A stretch of 12,511 nucleotides of DNA, taken from Asterionellopsis glacialis (Eukaryota; Bacillariophyta; Plagiogrammaphyceae; Rhaphoneidales; Asterionellopsidaceae). The stretch spans positions 6,905 to 19,415 of the forward strand of contig WKLE02002654.1 in NCBI GenBank assembly GCA_014885115.2, written 5' to 3'. The translations under genes and the position numbers were made by a program. This document shows positions 1-7,887 of this stretch, one piece after another (the stretch's first letter is position 1; the number at the start of each line of letters is the position of its first letter). The notes beneath the pieces were generated by a model that made no database searches, was not told the DNA's origin, and worked only from the letters and a program-made list of their open reading frames with translations.

Positions 1-669
1 ATTGTCACATATTGAGTGTACTTCAGTGTTGCTGGTGGTGATTGAGTAATATATGCATATTTGGTACAGGAATTTGTGAGCAGAAGTCATGCCATACAGT
101 TCAGTCCTGTGAGATGTCATAGTGGCACTGTGTCCATGGACAGGTCCCATGCCTTCAGATATAGTGTTATGGTCTTGGGTTTCAATGATCCATACAAAGG
201 TTCTTGCTTGATCCTTTTTGGATCTGTCAGTTGCTATAGTGAGTGTTTCTCCTGTTCTTATCAAAGATGCAATCCTGGAGGGATCCCTTGTTGTGATTGT
301 ATATTTGAGAAGTTGGTATACCGCCTCATCTAGGTTCTTTAGGTGTTCATGGAACATGGTGGAGCATTGCTTTGTTACCGGTGGTGTATATTGGACCTGA
401 TGGTCTCAGATATACCATCCTGTAGCTTCCGTGATGTCGATTGGAATTGTTATTTTGGGAGGAAAGGAAGTGTCAATATGAGCTTTATGGTATTTAGTAC
501 TTCGTGATGAGAATGGTAGGTACTTTGAGTATATGTTTGGAGTCAATGTGTTACTTTGGATGTAGAGAATGTTGGTTATGGGGTCCACAGTTGAATAGTA
601 ATTGATTGTTGGAGGTTTGAGCCAGTGGCCAAGTGCTGTCATGGCCAGTTGTACGATGTTGGTAGTTGA
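1..669 (-). pseudogene. Retroelement pol fragment with RNase H domain, interrupted by one stop, running off the left edge
   Basis: The minus strand is open from 669 to 1 except for one TGA at 408-406; the frame is closed upstream by TAA at 672-670. After the TGA, 135 codons read without a stop to the window edge. They contain an RNase H pattern: LTIATDRSKKD (first Asp, codon 228-226, in a DRS version of the usual DGS), an aromatic strand TFVWII, EGMGPVHGH, then SHRTELYGM (catalytic Glu, codon 102-100), and VHSICDN (third Asp, codon 6-4) at the very edge. The segment before the stop (HWLKPPTINYYSTVDP..., ...DITEATGWYI) reads like the linker between reverse transcriptase and RNase H. RNase H of this kind degrades the RNA strand during retrotransposition. 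No reverse transcriptase motifs are visible upstream, so the element is 5'-truncated or decayed. The class (non-LTR, DIRS-like or LTR) cannot be decided. The domain call is fairly sure; inactivity is inferred from the TGA and missing RT. Confidence 0.72.
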
Positions 670-672
670 TTA

Positions 673-1635
673 CAATTTCCTGTTATCATGTGGGACCGAA
701 GGTGTCCACATTAATAATTACAATACAGTATAGTACCACTTCATACAATTTGTCAAATAATATCCAAATTTTTACCCCATCAAAAAATACAACAATTCAC
801 CTGTCATACTTCAATTTGTTTTGCTGTATTTAATTTTTATTGATCTTTCATAACAATCCACTATTTGATTGATTGTTGTGTTGCCATAAGCATGGTTGCT
901 CTAATAAGTAGGTTCATAACTATCGCACAGTAAATATGCTCACATCTTGATGCCTCTTTGCCCCCAAGTATGTCAACAACCAACCTGCCATCTTCATTTT
1001 TTTCAATACTTCCACATCTGTTTCTTCTGAATTTTCATCATGAGATTGGGTGGGAGACTCTGTTGTCCCACAAAAGTATAAGGGCACAAAAGCAAAATCT
1101 TAAATTCCCGGTGTCTTTTTGCAACATGTTCAAATTATTTCAATTTTGTAGCAGGGCATCCCCATGAATGACTTTGATACTCTGGAAATGCCTTATCCTG
1201 GCTACAAAACGTTATTTACAAAGAGTGAAATGGCAATGTGCTGGTTAGAGAAATGAAAGTTATGATAAAAAGACATTCACACCGAGGCACGAATATGCAA
1301 AATCACTCAAAAAATAAGTTTCATCAAATGCTGCATAACAACAGCCCAAATTAGTGCACAAGACACTTTCAAAACAGAACAATCTACCAGAAAATTCTGG
1401 ACAATTGATTCATGTACAGGATCCACAAGGCTGCATGTAAGTGCTTTACTGTGTTGCTGCCACTTGTTGTTCTGCCATAATCATTAGTGTTCAACAGTAC
1501 ATTTGTTTAGCATGGTGCACCATGCAAACCAGCAATCAAAACCAAATTATAAAGCACATACCACAAAAACAAAAAAAAGTGAATAGAGCATACATCACAT
1601 ACTAAGAATATCACATGATATATGTGTGGCTGAGC
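673..1635. other. AT-rich stretch with no supported gene
   Basis: This stretch follows the 5' break of the retroelement fragment. It is AT-rich with many short A and T runs and stops in all frames. The longest open stretches (for example 958-1167 on the plus strand) are about 70 codons, begin at non-ATG codons and show no domain, signal peptide or splice logic. No tRNA-like cloverleaf, tandem array or long inverted repeat was seen by eye. Confidence 0.5.
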
Positions 1636-1760
1636 AACAGGCCTAACATTAGGACTATTTTTCTCAGCAAATTGATATCTGTCATAGGTCTGTACCAAGC
1701 TTTACAAAGGTGAAAAGATTCAATTTCAGTACAAACAGGCCTAACATCAGGCCCATTTAA
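1636..1760. repeat. Pair of direct repeats built on AACAGGCCTAACAT
   Basis: AACAGGCCTAACATTAGG begins at about 1636 and AACAGGCCTAACATCAGG at about 1734, 98 bp apart, both followed by a T-rich tail containing ATTT. Further AGGCCT hexamers follow at 1782-1787 and 1870-1875, and the same hexamer marks both arms of the TIR element that begins at 1913. The repeats are therefore probably diverged pieces of the same or a related mobile element. No reading frame is associated with them. Confidence 0.5.
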
Positions 1761-1912
1761 GGCTATAAAAAGGCTATTAGTAGGCCTGTTTTTTGGGACA
1801 ATCTATATTATTTTAAATTGATTAAGATTATACCACCTTTTCTATACTGGCCCAGTTTCAGTTTAAAAAAGGCCTGACAAATTGCATAGTACTGTAGGCA
1901 AATTTTTGGATT

Positions 1913-2487
1913 TACAGGGGTAATCATTGATCTTTACCAGATCCGGCAAATCAATGATTTTTGCCTGTTTCAAACTATTCTCTTATTCCATCTAATTTAC
2001 TGGTTTTTTTAAAAAAAAAAGGCCTGGGGAAATTTGATTTTTACTGGTTTTTAGTACATAGTAAATTAGTACAAAATTAAGTAAGTTGTAGGTCCACTGT
2101 AGCTAGTAAATTACAATAATTGAGTACTAATTTATTTATTGATATGAATATTTGTTTGTCATGACAGAGTATGTGCATTTTTACAGTTATCTCTAGTACA
2201 GACAGTCATGTTTCCTAATGGTGAAATGTAGTAGTAGCATAAAATTAGTAAATTTGTCTATTATACGTGAAATTATACTTGTTTTTGGTAAGCAAATTTG
2301 TTGAAAAGTTGATGTAGTGAAAACAAGATGTCCTTATTAAATCTAGCAAATCACATATTTTACCAGTTTGAACTTGAACAGGCCTTATTCACGACAGTTT
2401 ACCAGTTTTTTTTTGTAAGTAGCGTTCAGCTTATCACATACTTTACCTAAAATAAGGGCTAGGTAAACAACTATGATGACCCCTGTA
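1913..2487. mobile_element. Short, internally deleted TIR element (copy 1 of an unrecognised family)
   Basis: The left end (1913-1938, starting TACAGGGGTAATCATTGATC) and the reverse complement of the right end (2487-2462, starting TACAGGGGTCATCATAGTTG) match at 22 of 26 positions. The inverted symmetry continues inward: ACTGGT at 1999, AGGCCT at 2020 and ACTGGT at 2043 on the left mirror ACCAGT at 2401, AGGCCT at 2380 and ACCAGT at 2362 on the right, so each arm is about 135-145 bp. The left arm also holds a 10-bp hairpin (AATCATTGAT at 1922-1931 with ATCAATGATT at 1950-1959). The right arm aligns with that of the longer copy at 6195-6493, including AAAGTTGATGTAG and AACAGGCCTTA, and AGGCCT lies 102 bp from the outer end in both. 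There is no long ORF, but the last codons before 2230 (TVMFPNGEM, stop) match the 3' end of the ORF in the long copy, as expected of an internal deletion. A TA flanks both ends; no longer target duplication is convincing. Confidence 0.7.
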
Positions 2488-2748
2488 TTAGAATTTTAAC
2501 ATTTTGAAGAATTAGTTTATGATCAAAATGTGAACAAAACCCTAGAGTTTTTTCTGTTTCAATAGTATACAGTTTGAAACCCTAAACCCAGGACACTGCT
2601 GATAAAGATAAATAGAAAGAGAGCACAATTTGGGCTACTAGCACACCTAAAAAAATTACTACAGTAAGCACACTGCTCTTTTGAGAAACACTAAGACCAC
2701 TCATGGTCAAGTTAGACAATCTGAAAGCATAGGCATTAAACCTGATTT

Positions 2749-3924
2749 TCAATGTTTGTGCCCAACAACACATGTAAAGGTGGGGCCATCATTAATTTTG
2801 TTACATTTGAGGCATTTGTTCTATAAAAAATGAAAATAAAGTCAAACTTGAGACCACAGTACAGTAAGTGTCATCACAGTTGTGCAACTTTCACATTAGG
2901 AAAAAAATGACTTCAAGATTGTTTTGAAACATAAGGAGTGCAATACTTACAAGAGTACAATTTGGAAGATCACCATGATTATTCCAGAAATTGTTGTTAA
3001 ATTTCACCCAACAAGGGTCCCAGCAAACATTCCTCATGCTTAATGCATCAAAAGCCCACATCCTGGTGCATGACTGTAAATTGAAAAGGGGCAATCAAAA
3101 CAAATATTTCCAGAGAAAATGAACCAATTATCACATGAAACTGAACAATAGATTGAGCATCCTGAATCTGCACTTACACATGTAAAGCCTGCTTCTTTAT
3201 AGCATTCTATTCCATCTTCTATACTGGATAGAACCTTGATGGAACATGTTTTCTTAAGGAGGTTAAAGCTTTGCTCTCCATGTACACTGCTAAGTCCTGA
3301 GTAGAACTGCAAATGTCACAAGCTTTTGGCATTGAAAAATGGTAGAAAGAAATTCAAGAGTGACTGTCAATGTAAGAGTTACATATTGTTCTATATCTAT
3401 GCAGTGCACTGTCAGCAACTTACCTCCAGCATGTGTCAAAAAACAACCCTCTTCTTCAACATCATGCAAAGCTTTAATAATGGTAAGAAGTGGGACATGG
3501 GTTATCAAAAATTCATTGAAGGAATAGCAAAATGAGCAGATGTCATCTTTAACTTATGTGAGTCTCTGCAAGGGTTGGGTAGAGCTTGAAACCCATTTTA
3601 AAAAAAATGAAAGTAAAAAAGTACACCATAAAGGAGTGAGATTTCATATATTCACATTAAAGATAAATTCTCTAGACCATTTCTTTGTAGAACATACCAC
3701 GTGCTATTCTCATGAACATTGCAGTTTGGATGAAGATTGAGGTTTGTGTGATTCAATGATTGGTAAATAAGAAGTTCTGAAAAAATTGTCTCCAGCATCT
3801 GTTCAAATGGACAGGCTTCACCAGCTTCTGAAATGCAATGATACCCATCACATGTTGCATACAACATGGATAGGGCAATGCTTACTAGCTGAAGTATAAT
3901 GAGTAGGATGAGTAATGATATCAT
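2749..3924 (-). CDS. Probable five-exon gene for a secreted cysteine-rich protein, function unknown
   Basis: Proposed exons are 3924-3698, about 3552-3424, 3296-3178, 3073-2951 and 2820-2749. Exon 1 starts with MISLLILLIILQLVSIALS, a clear signal peptide, and ends at a strong donor (G|GTATGT). Exons 2 to 5 join in phase at good sites: GGAG|GTAAGT to CTACTCAG|GA, TGT|GTAAGT to TTTACAG|TCA, CTT|GTAAGT to TTTATAG|AAC, with introns of 127, 104 and 130 bp; exon 5 ends in TGA. The mature protein would carry about 17 cysteines, including CSFC, CWDPC and CLKC, and possible N-glycosylation sites (NHT, NST, NCT), fitting an extracellular or vacuolar disulphide-rich protein. The weak point is exon 1 to 2: exon 1 ends in phase 2, while the usable exon 2 acceptors (before 3552 or 3546) need phase 1, and the best-looking acceptor (TTGCAG, exon from 3565) leads to a stop. 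Either a small exon or weak donor was missed, or this copy carries a frameshift. No family was recognised. Confidence 0.5.
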
Positions 3925-4854
3925 TTTTTGTACAGTTGTCAGTCTTTGTGGGGTTTGCGTTCATGAAAGAAAAGTCAGGTACCTTGCACAGGACTTGGAC
4001 CTCTAGACAAAACTAGAGGCAACCTGAATTAATGCCTCATATGTTGCAGAAAAAGTTCTACCTTCTCCCCATTATGTACTATTCACCTTTTTATAGGCTT
4101 AATTGACAGGTATTTAGATGGACTTTTGAATGGCACCTCTCTGGAAAACCAAAAATATTTTTTGGGAAAGTTATTACAAAATGGGTTATTTTTGTGTCTC
4201 AAGGTCCAGAAGGCCAAACCTGACAATTTTGCACATGAGTACAAATCACATACATTTCTACATGTGGGATAATAAAAAATTAAGGGTTGGGGCCTTAATG
4301 TACAGTATGTACTAATAATATTCAAGGTAATAGAAAAAGGTTGAGAAGGTCACAAAATGAATATATTTCAACACTTAAACCTGGTTCTATTTTAAAATAT
4401 TGTTAATGTTTTAAACAAGAGAAACACAGTCTTTGATGTATTCTTGCATCTTTGCATGTTCTTCTGTAATTGCACCTATCAATGCAGCCTTTATTTTTCA
4501 AACCTGACATGGCCTTCCCATATTTGTATCCATACTCCAATAGAAGACTAAGTTGTCCATTCATAATTCCTGTCATTGCTACATTTGCCATTGATTATTT
4601 TGTGGTCAAAGTTTGATGTAGACAGAGAAAGAACATCTGGAGGGAGAAAGATCAGGGTGGAGAGAGAAAGAACAAGGATATCCTTAACATTAACCAGCAA
4701 GTACAAGTATAACCTTAACTATAAACTTAATGTTTAAAAATTTTGGATCTTGAAATCAAATCAAGAAGGCAAAATTGTCAGGCAGGCATTGATTCCAGGT
4801 TGCCTCTACCATAGGACCTTAGGACCATACCTGGGTACCATACATAGCCCTCTA
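3925..4854. other. AT-rich intergenic stretch, no confident gene
   Basis: It separates the cysteine-rich gene from the long TIR element. The best open stretch is a 62-codon minus-strand ORF (4591-4403) starting MANVAMTGIMNGQLSLLLEY, with five Cys and a basic C-terminal half. It has no signal peptide, splice partner or recognised domain and may be chance. A purine-rich segment at about 4620-4680 contains short direct repeats of AGAGAAAGAACA. Nothing else is supported. Confidence 0.4.
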
Positions 4855-5075
4855 CCTAGGGGTCCTCTTATGATCAGTTTCACATGATGCGCTGTTTTCC
4901 CAACATTAGAGCGCATGACACACCACCCTTCTTGTCCATATCTTTGCCACGTTCTAAGTAAATAGTAGGTGGTAAATTACATATAACAGATCACTAGTAT
5001 TATTTATTGACATGAGAATTTATAGTGCCTATGCTCATTTCTAGTAAAAATTGCTTGTTATACTGCTTTGGTGCC

Positions 5076-5777
5076 CTAATCTTCACCCTCCTTCGAAGTC
5101 ATATCTTCTTTTACAGTCTCTTCTGTGGCCATAGCTACTCCCCTCCTCTCTCTTAGGTTCTGCATTGCCGTAAATACAACACTATCTAAGTTACTTGTGT
5201 CATCATCATCAACATATGGATTGTTTCTGTAAATGATTATTTTCAATGGTTTGGTTGGTGACTGCTTCTTCTTCTTTTCTTCTTCAATATCATTCCAGGT
5301 TTGTTCATCTTCAGTAGTAGTTCTTGTTTCCTTTGCTGCTTTGTCTTTCTTTGGTAAGGGGTGGTGGTGTAAACAGCTATCCTCATCCACCATAAGGCTC
5401 CTTCTTCTCAATATCCAGCTTGATTCTTCATCAAATTCAAGCATGGTTGTTGCAAGATTTGTTTTTAAGTTAGAAATAGCTTTTTCACAAGAAGAGGTAA
5501 GTATCATTAATTAAGAAAACTCATCTTCCAGCTGTTTGTTTCTTGTTTTTAATTTAGCATTTTGCAGAGCAATGTCCTGACAGTACAGTTTTGCACTGTA
5601 TTCCATCAGCCACATCATGACATGCTTGTTGACATCAATTTGGTCCATCAGCTGCATTGGAGATAGTTTCATGATGACATCCTGGTCATAATTGTTGAAT
5701 GAAAAGCATCCAGGGACTAAGTAAGAAAATCCTTCTTTTTTTGGAGGTTGTTTATCTTCTTTTTCTCTTGTTGTCAT
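5076..5777 (-). pseudogene. Charged, coiled-coil-like ORF of the TIR element, split by one in-frame stop
   Basis: One minus-strand frame runs from ATG at 5777 to TAA at 5076 with a single TAA at 5513-5511. The parts are 88 and 143 codons and stay in the same frame, separated by one leucine codon. Part one begins MTTREKEDKQPPKKEG, contains FSFNNYDQDVIMKLSPMQLM and ends in a heptad-like ALQNAKLKTRNKQLEDEFS; part two resumes with helix-like sequence (CEKAISNLKTNL), so the stop seems to cut one continuous coiled region. Part two holds an acidic/basic stretch (DIEEEKKKKQSPTKPLKIII), DDDD and an acidic C-terminus. It lies wholly inside the long TIR element, upstream of and divergent from the plus-strand ORF. 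No domain was recognised. No splice sites bracket the stop on this strand, so a point mutation (decayed gene) is the simplest reading; readthrough cannot be excluded. It could also be a captured host gene. Confidence 0.45.
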
Positions 5778-5838
5778 TCTTCAGCCAGCTTTGATTATTA
5801 GTATAAGAAAGAAATGAACCAAATGCTTTGGTGGGTAG

Positions 5839-6231
5839 GAAGACAAAAAAAGAGAGGGAATTAGTGGTACTGTTGTTGATAAGCCAAGAAAAAATTTGTA
5901 CACTGTCAACTACACTAAACCTTTATCAAAGAGGGCTTTTAAAGTTGTTTTTTTAACAGGGGCAAACTCCACAAAAAGCTTCTCTATGAAGCAGATAGTG
6001 ATAATTACAAATACAGTGACAAAAGCATCAACCAGTCAGGCTTTGGATGAAGGTAAAGAAGCAACAGACAAAAGCAAGGAAGAGAGTTGTGATGAAGACA
6101 AGGATGATAACAATGAGATAAGTGAAATGGAAACAATGACAACATTACCTGAAGAACAAGGACTAGATGACAAGGATGAGGAAGAGTATAAAGAGACAAT
6201 CATGTTTCCTAATGGTGAGATGCAGTCATAG
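5839..6231 (+). CDS. Acidic ORF of the TIR element, function unknown
   Basis: The plus frame is open from 5839 to TAG at 6231, about 130 codons; the first ATG is at 5986, giving 81 residues. The N-terminal part before that ATG reads like protein (GTVVDKPRKNLYTVNYTKPL), so an upstream exon or non-AUG start is possible. TTTTTTTAACAG ending at 5959 is a plausible splice acceptor just before GGGCAAAC. The C-terminal half is strongly acidic (SCDEDKDDNNEISEMETMTT, then DDKDEEEYKE) and ends TIMFPNGEMQS. The last residues are kept in the short copy of the element as TVMFPNGEM followed by a stop, arguing that the frame was coding in an ancestor. It diverges from the minus-strand ORF across about 60 bp. 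No catalytic motif or family was recognised. Confidence 0.35.
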   Translation, partial: EDKKREGISGTVVDKPRKNLYTVNYTKPLSKRAFKVVFLTGANSTKSFSMKQIVIITNTVTKASTSQALDEGKEATDKSKEESCDEDKDDNNEISEMETMTTLPEEQGLDDKDEEEYKETIMFPNGEMQS

Positions 6232-6493
6232 AGTAGTAGAGTAGTAGATTAGTAATAATAGTCTATTGTATATGTATTTTAATGTTAATGCTATATGGAG
6301 ATTTTTTGGAAAAGTTGATGTAGGGAAAACAAGATTTCCTTATTGAAAATAGAGTACATGGTACTTTAACAATTTATTTTTAAACAGGCCTTAATCAGAC
6401 CAGATTAATGAAATTTGTTCCTTAAGTAAGTTCAGCAACTCATGCACTTTAACAAAAGAAGGGGCTTGGCAAAGATCAAGGAGCACCCCTGTA

Positions 6494-6890
6494 TTCAAAA
6501 GTTCCAATGAGTTCCGGTGGATCGTTCCCATCTTTCAGAGGTCGAAAATATTTTTTTCCAAGAAATCAATGCGCTAGAAAATAACAAGGGTTTTTGGAAA
6601 AAATACGCGTACGAACGGGAGTGAAAAACAGCGGCCACGACTACTTTAAAAAAAATACTCTCTTCTTATTTGGTAGATGACGTCATAAAACTTAAGAGTT
6701 TATGGCGTTCATCCATTTCTTTTTTCCTTTGTCGTGACAAGAAAAAATGGAACCGGAAAAAAAATCGTTGTATGATGTGGCCCATAGAGTACGTTTCAAT
6801 GCCCATCCGCACACATCATCCAGGTCCGAGAGGGTGGATTAGATCTACATTGCATGAAGGTATGTGAGGGAGTCCCTGCCTAACCTAAAG
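6494..6890. other. Upstream region of the oxygenase gene and junction of mobile and gene-rich DNA
   Basis: The stretch begins at the outer end of the long TIR element and runs to the oxygenase start codon. It has more CG-containing words (TACGCGTACGAACGGG, GCGGCCACGAC) than the mobile half. A plus-strand open stretch from 6670 to 6867 begins at a non-ATG codon and has no protein features. The only distinct motif is the palindrome TGACGTCA at 6678. No TATA box could be assigned. Confidence 0.45.
6678..6685. promoter_or_regulatory. CRE/bZIP-type palindrome TGACGTCA upstream of the oxygenase gene
   Basis: A perfect 8-bp palindrome sits 206 bp upstream of the oxygenase ATG. It contains both TGACGT and ACGTCA, the cores known as CO2/cAMP-responsive elements in diatom carbonic anhydrase promoters and as bZIP (including aureochrome) binding sites. 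Position and sequence are seen; regulatory function is inferred, since an 8-mer can occur by chance. Confidence 0.35.
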
Positions 6891-7771
6891 ATGATTCGCC
6901 TCGTGTATGTTCTTTTATCACTGCTTCTGGCAGGGTGCTTACCACGATCAGTTGTAGCGTTCAGTTCGGTGTGTACCAAGGGTGGAAATGTTGGCTGGAA
7001 GAACTATGACTATGGCACAAGCGTGGTGTCGTCTCCGCTACAGAAAGATTTCGAAAAAGCTGGTGGTGTCATTTATAAAACATCTGTTTTGACTGGAGAT
7101 GAAACTCAGGTCATCAAACAAGACATTACGAACTTGCGCTTGTGTTCAGAAACTACGTCATCGGTTGCCCGAAATCGCGTTGGAGCCGTCCTATCATCAG
7201 AAAGCGATACTGTACGGATAATAAAAGAAGGTAGTTTGAATCGGCTTGTTGAAAGAGTAGCAGGTGACAATTACGAATTGTCAACAAACATTCCTGTCGA
7301 GGTATGCAACGCACAAAAAACTTATCTTTACTGGATGAAAAAGGTGAAACTTTTATTCATATCATGTTTTTCGGTTGATTTTTGATTTTTATTTGGTTAC
7401 ACTCGCAGGTCAGGGCTTACGAAAAGGTTGGAGCTGGTATGGAATGGCATATCGATGATGTCCTTTATGACCCTCCCCAAATTGAAGTTGTTTTTACATT
7501 AGAAAATAATTCAGATTGTCGAACCATGTGGAAAGAAAATGGACCACAACACCAAAAGCAAAAATCAATCGAAACAGATGAAAATTCTGCGATTCTTCTT
7601 CGTGCTGGTGGTGTCGATCATTGTGTCTCATCACTGAAACACGGCAAAAGAGTTATTATTAAATGTGCATTTCGAAAGGTGGGATCAACATTTCTGGAAA
7701 ATGAGCAAGTTTTGCAATTTGGTAAAGCAGCTTCTAAGAAAACAAAAAAGCAACGAGGACGGAGAAGATGA
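6891..7771 (+). CDS. 2-oxoglutarate/Fe(II)-dependent oxygenase, prolyl-4-hydroxylase-like fold, with N-terminal leader
   Basis: Two exons (6891-7301 and 7409-7771) joined in phase 0 across a 107-bp intron (GAG|GTATGC ... CTCGCAG|GTC) encode 257 residues. The ATG at 6891 is chosen because the hydrophobic leader starts there (MIRLVYVLLSLLLAGCLPRS); earlier in-frame codons lack an ATG. The catalytic core lies in exon 2: EWHIDDVLYDPPQ supplies the HxD iron ligands (His151, Asp153), GGVDHCVSSL the distal His208, and GKRVIIK places Arg218 ten residues later, the usual 2-oxoglutarate carboxylate contact. Such enzymes hydroxylate or otherwise oxidise a substrate while decarboxylating 2-oxoglutarate; the substrate here is unknown. 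The leader ends in SVVA-FSS, a fair match to the plastid cleavage motif (Phe after Ala), so plastid or secretory location is possible. The basic tail KKTKKQRGRRR would also suit nucleic-acid or phosphate-rich partners. The gene converges on the uS5m gene. Confidence 0.85.
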
Positions 7772-7887
7772 AAAAATATGTGTGCCTCTCCATTTTTGTA
7801 ATGCATGAAAAAAAGAAATTCATGTATCATTTTACGTTGTTGAATAATATGGCTATATTTTAAAATCGATTGTTTTTATTATTATTA

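Larger units (their letters stand above)
4855..6493. mobile_element. Long TIR element (copy 2 of the family) with two divergent ORFs
   Basis: The right end (6493-6468 reverse-complemented, starting TACAGGGGTGCTCCTTGATC) matches the left end of the short copy at 22 of 26 positions. Its subterminal AGGCCT (6386) lies at the same 102-bp distance from the end. The left end is less sharp: AGGGGTCCTCTTATGATC at about 4857 resembles AGGGGTGCTCCTTGATC with a small indel. Sequence at about 4960-5050 (GTAAATTAC, TATTTATTGACATGA, TTTCTAGTA) resembles the left arm of the short copy, and 6195-6493 resembles its right arm. About 1.15 kb between these arms is missing from the short copy, and that part contains the two ORFs described separately. 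No DDE/D, tyrosine recombinase or HUH motif is visible, so it may be non-autonomous itself or belong to an undescribed class. The right boundary and family link are well supported; the left boundary is tentative. Confidence 0.58.

Noticed and set aside
61..333. Plus-strand 90-codon open stretch
   Set aside because: It is antisense to the RNase H domain, has no ATG start, and shows no protein pattern.
1905..2495. hAT-type assignment of the TIR elements because the ends read CAGGGG
   Set aside because: An 8-bp target duplication was sought beside both copies and not found; only TA is shared, and no hAT transposase motif is present.
2582..2773. Minus-strand 63-codon stretch with a TM-like segment, considered as last exon of the cysteine-rich gene
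   Set aside because: Its frame cannot be entered in phase from exon 4, and the better acceptor at 2821-2822 gives an in-phase short exon ending in TGA at 2751-2749.
4083..4325. 80-codon minus-strand ORF
   Set aside because: No domain, signal peptide or splice partner; composition as expected of chance ORFs in AT-rich DNA.
5233..5514. Plus-strand Ser/Val-rich open stretch ending at a GAG|GTAAGT donor
   Set aside because: It is the complement of the acidic, lysine-rich minus-strand frame. Its low-complexity Phe and Ser runs are what antisense Glu/Lys codons produce, and no phase-compatible downstream exon was found.
6670..6867. Possible upstream exon of the oxygenase gene, ending near AAG|GTATGTGAG
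   Set aside because: The intron to the ATG at 6891 would be only about 30 bp, and the leader at 6891 is complete by itself.
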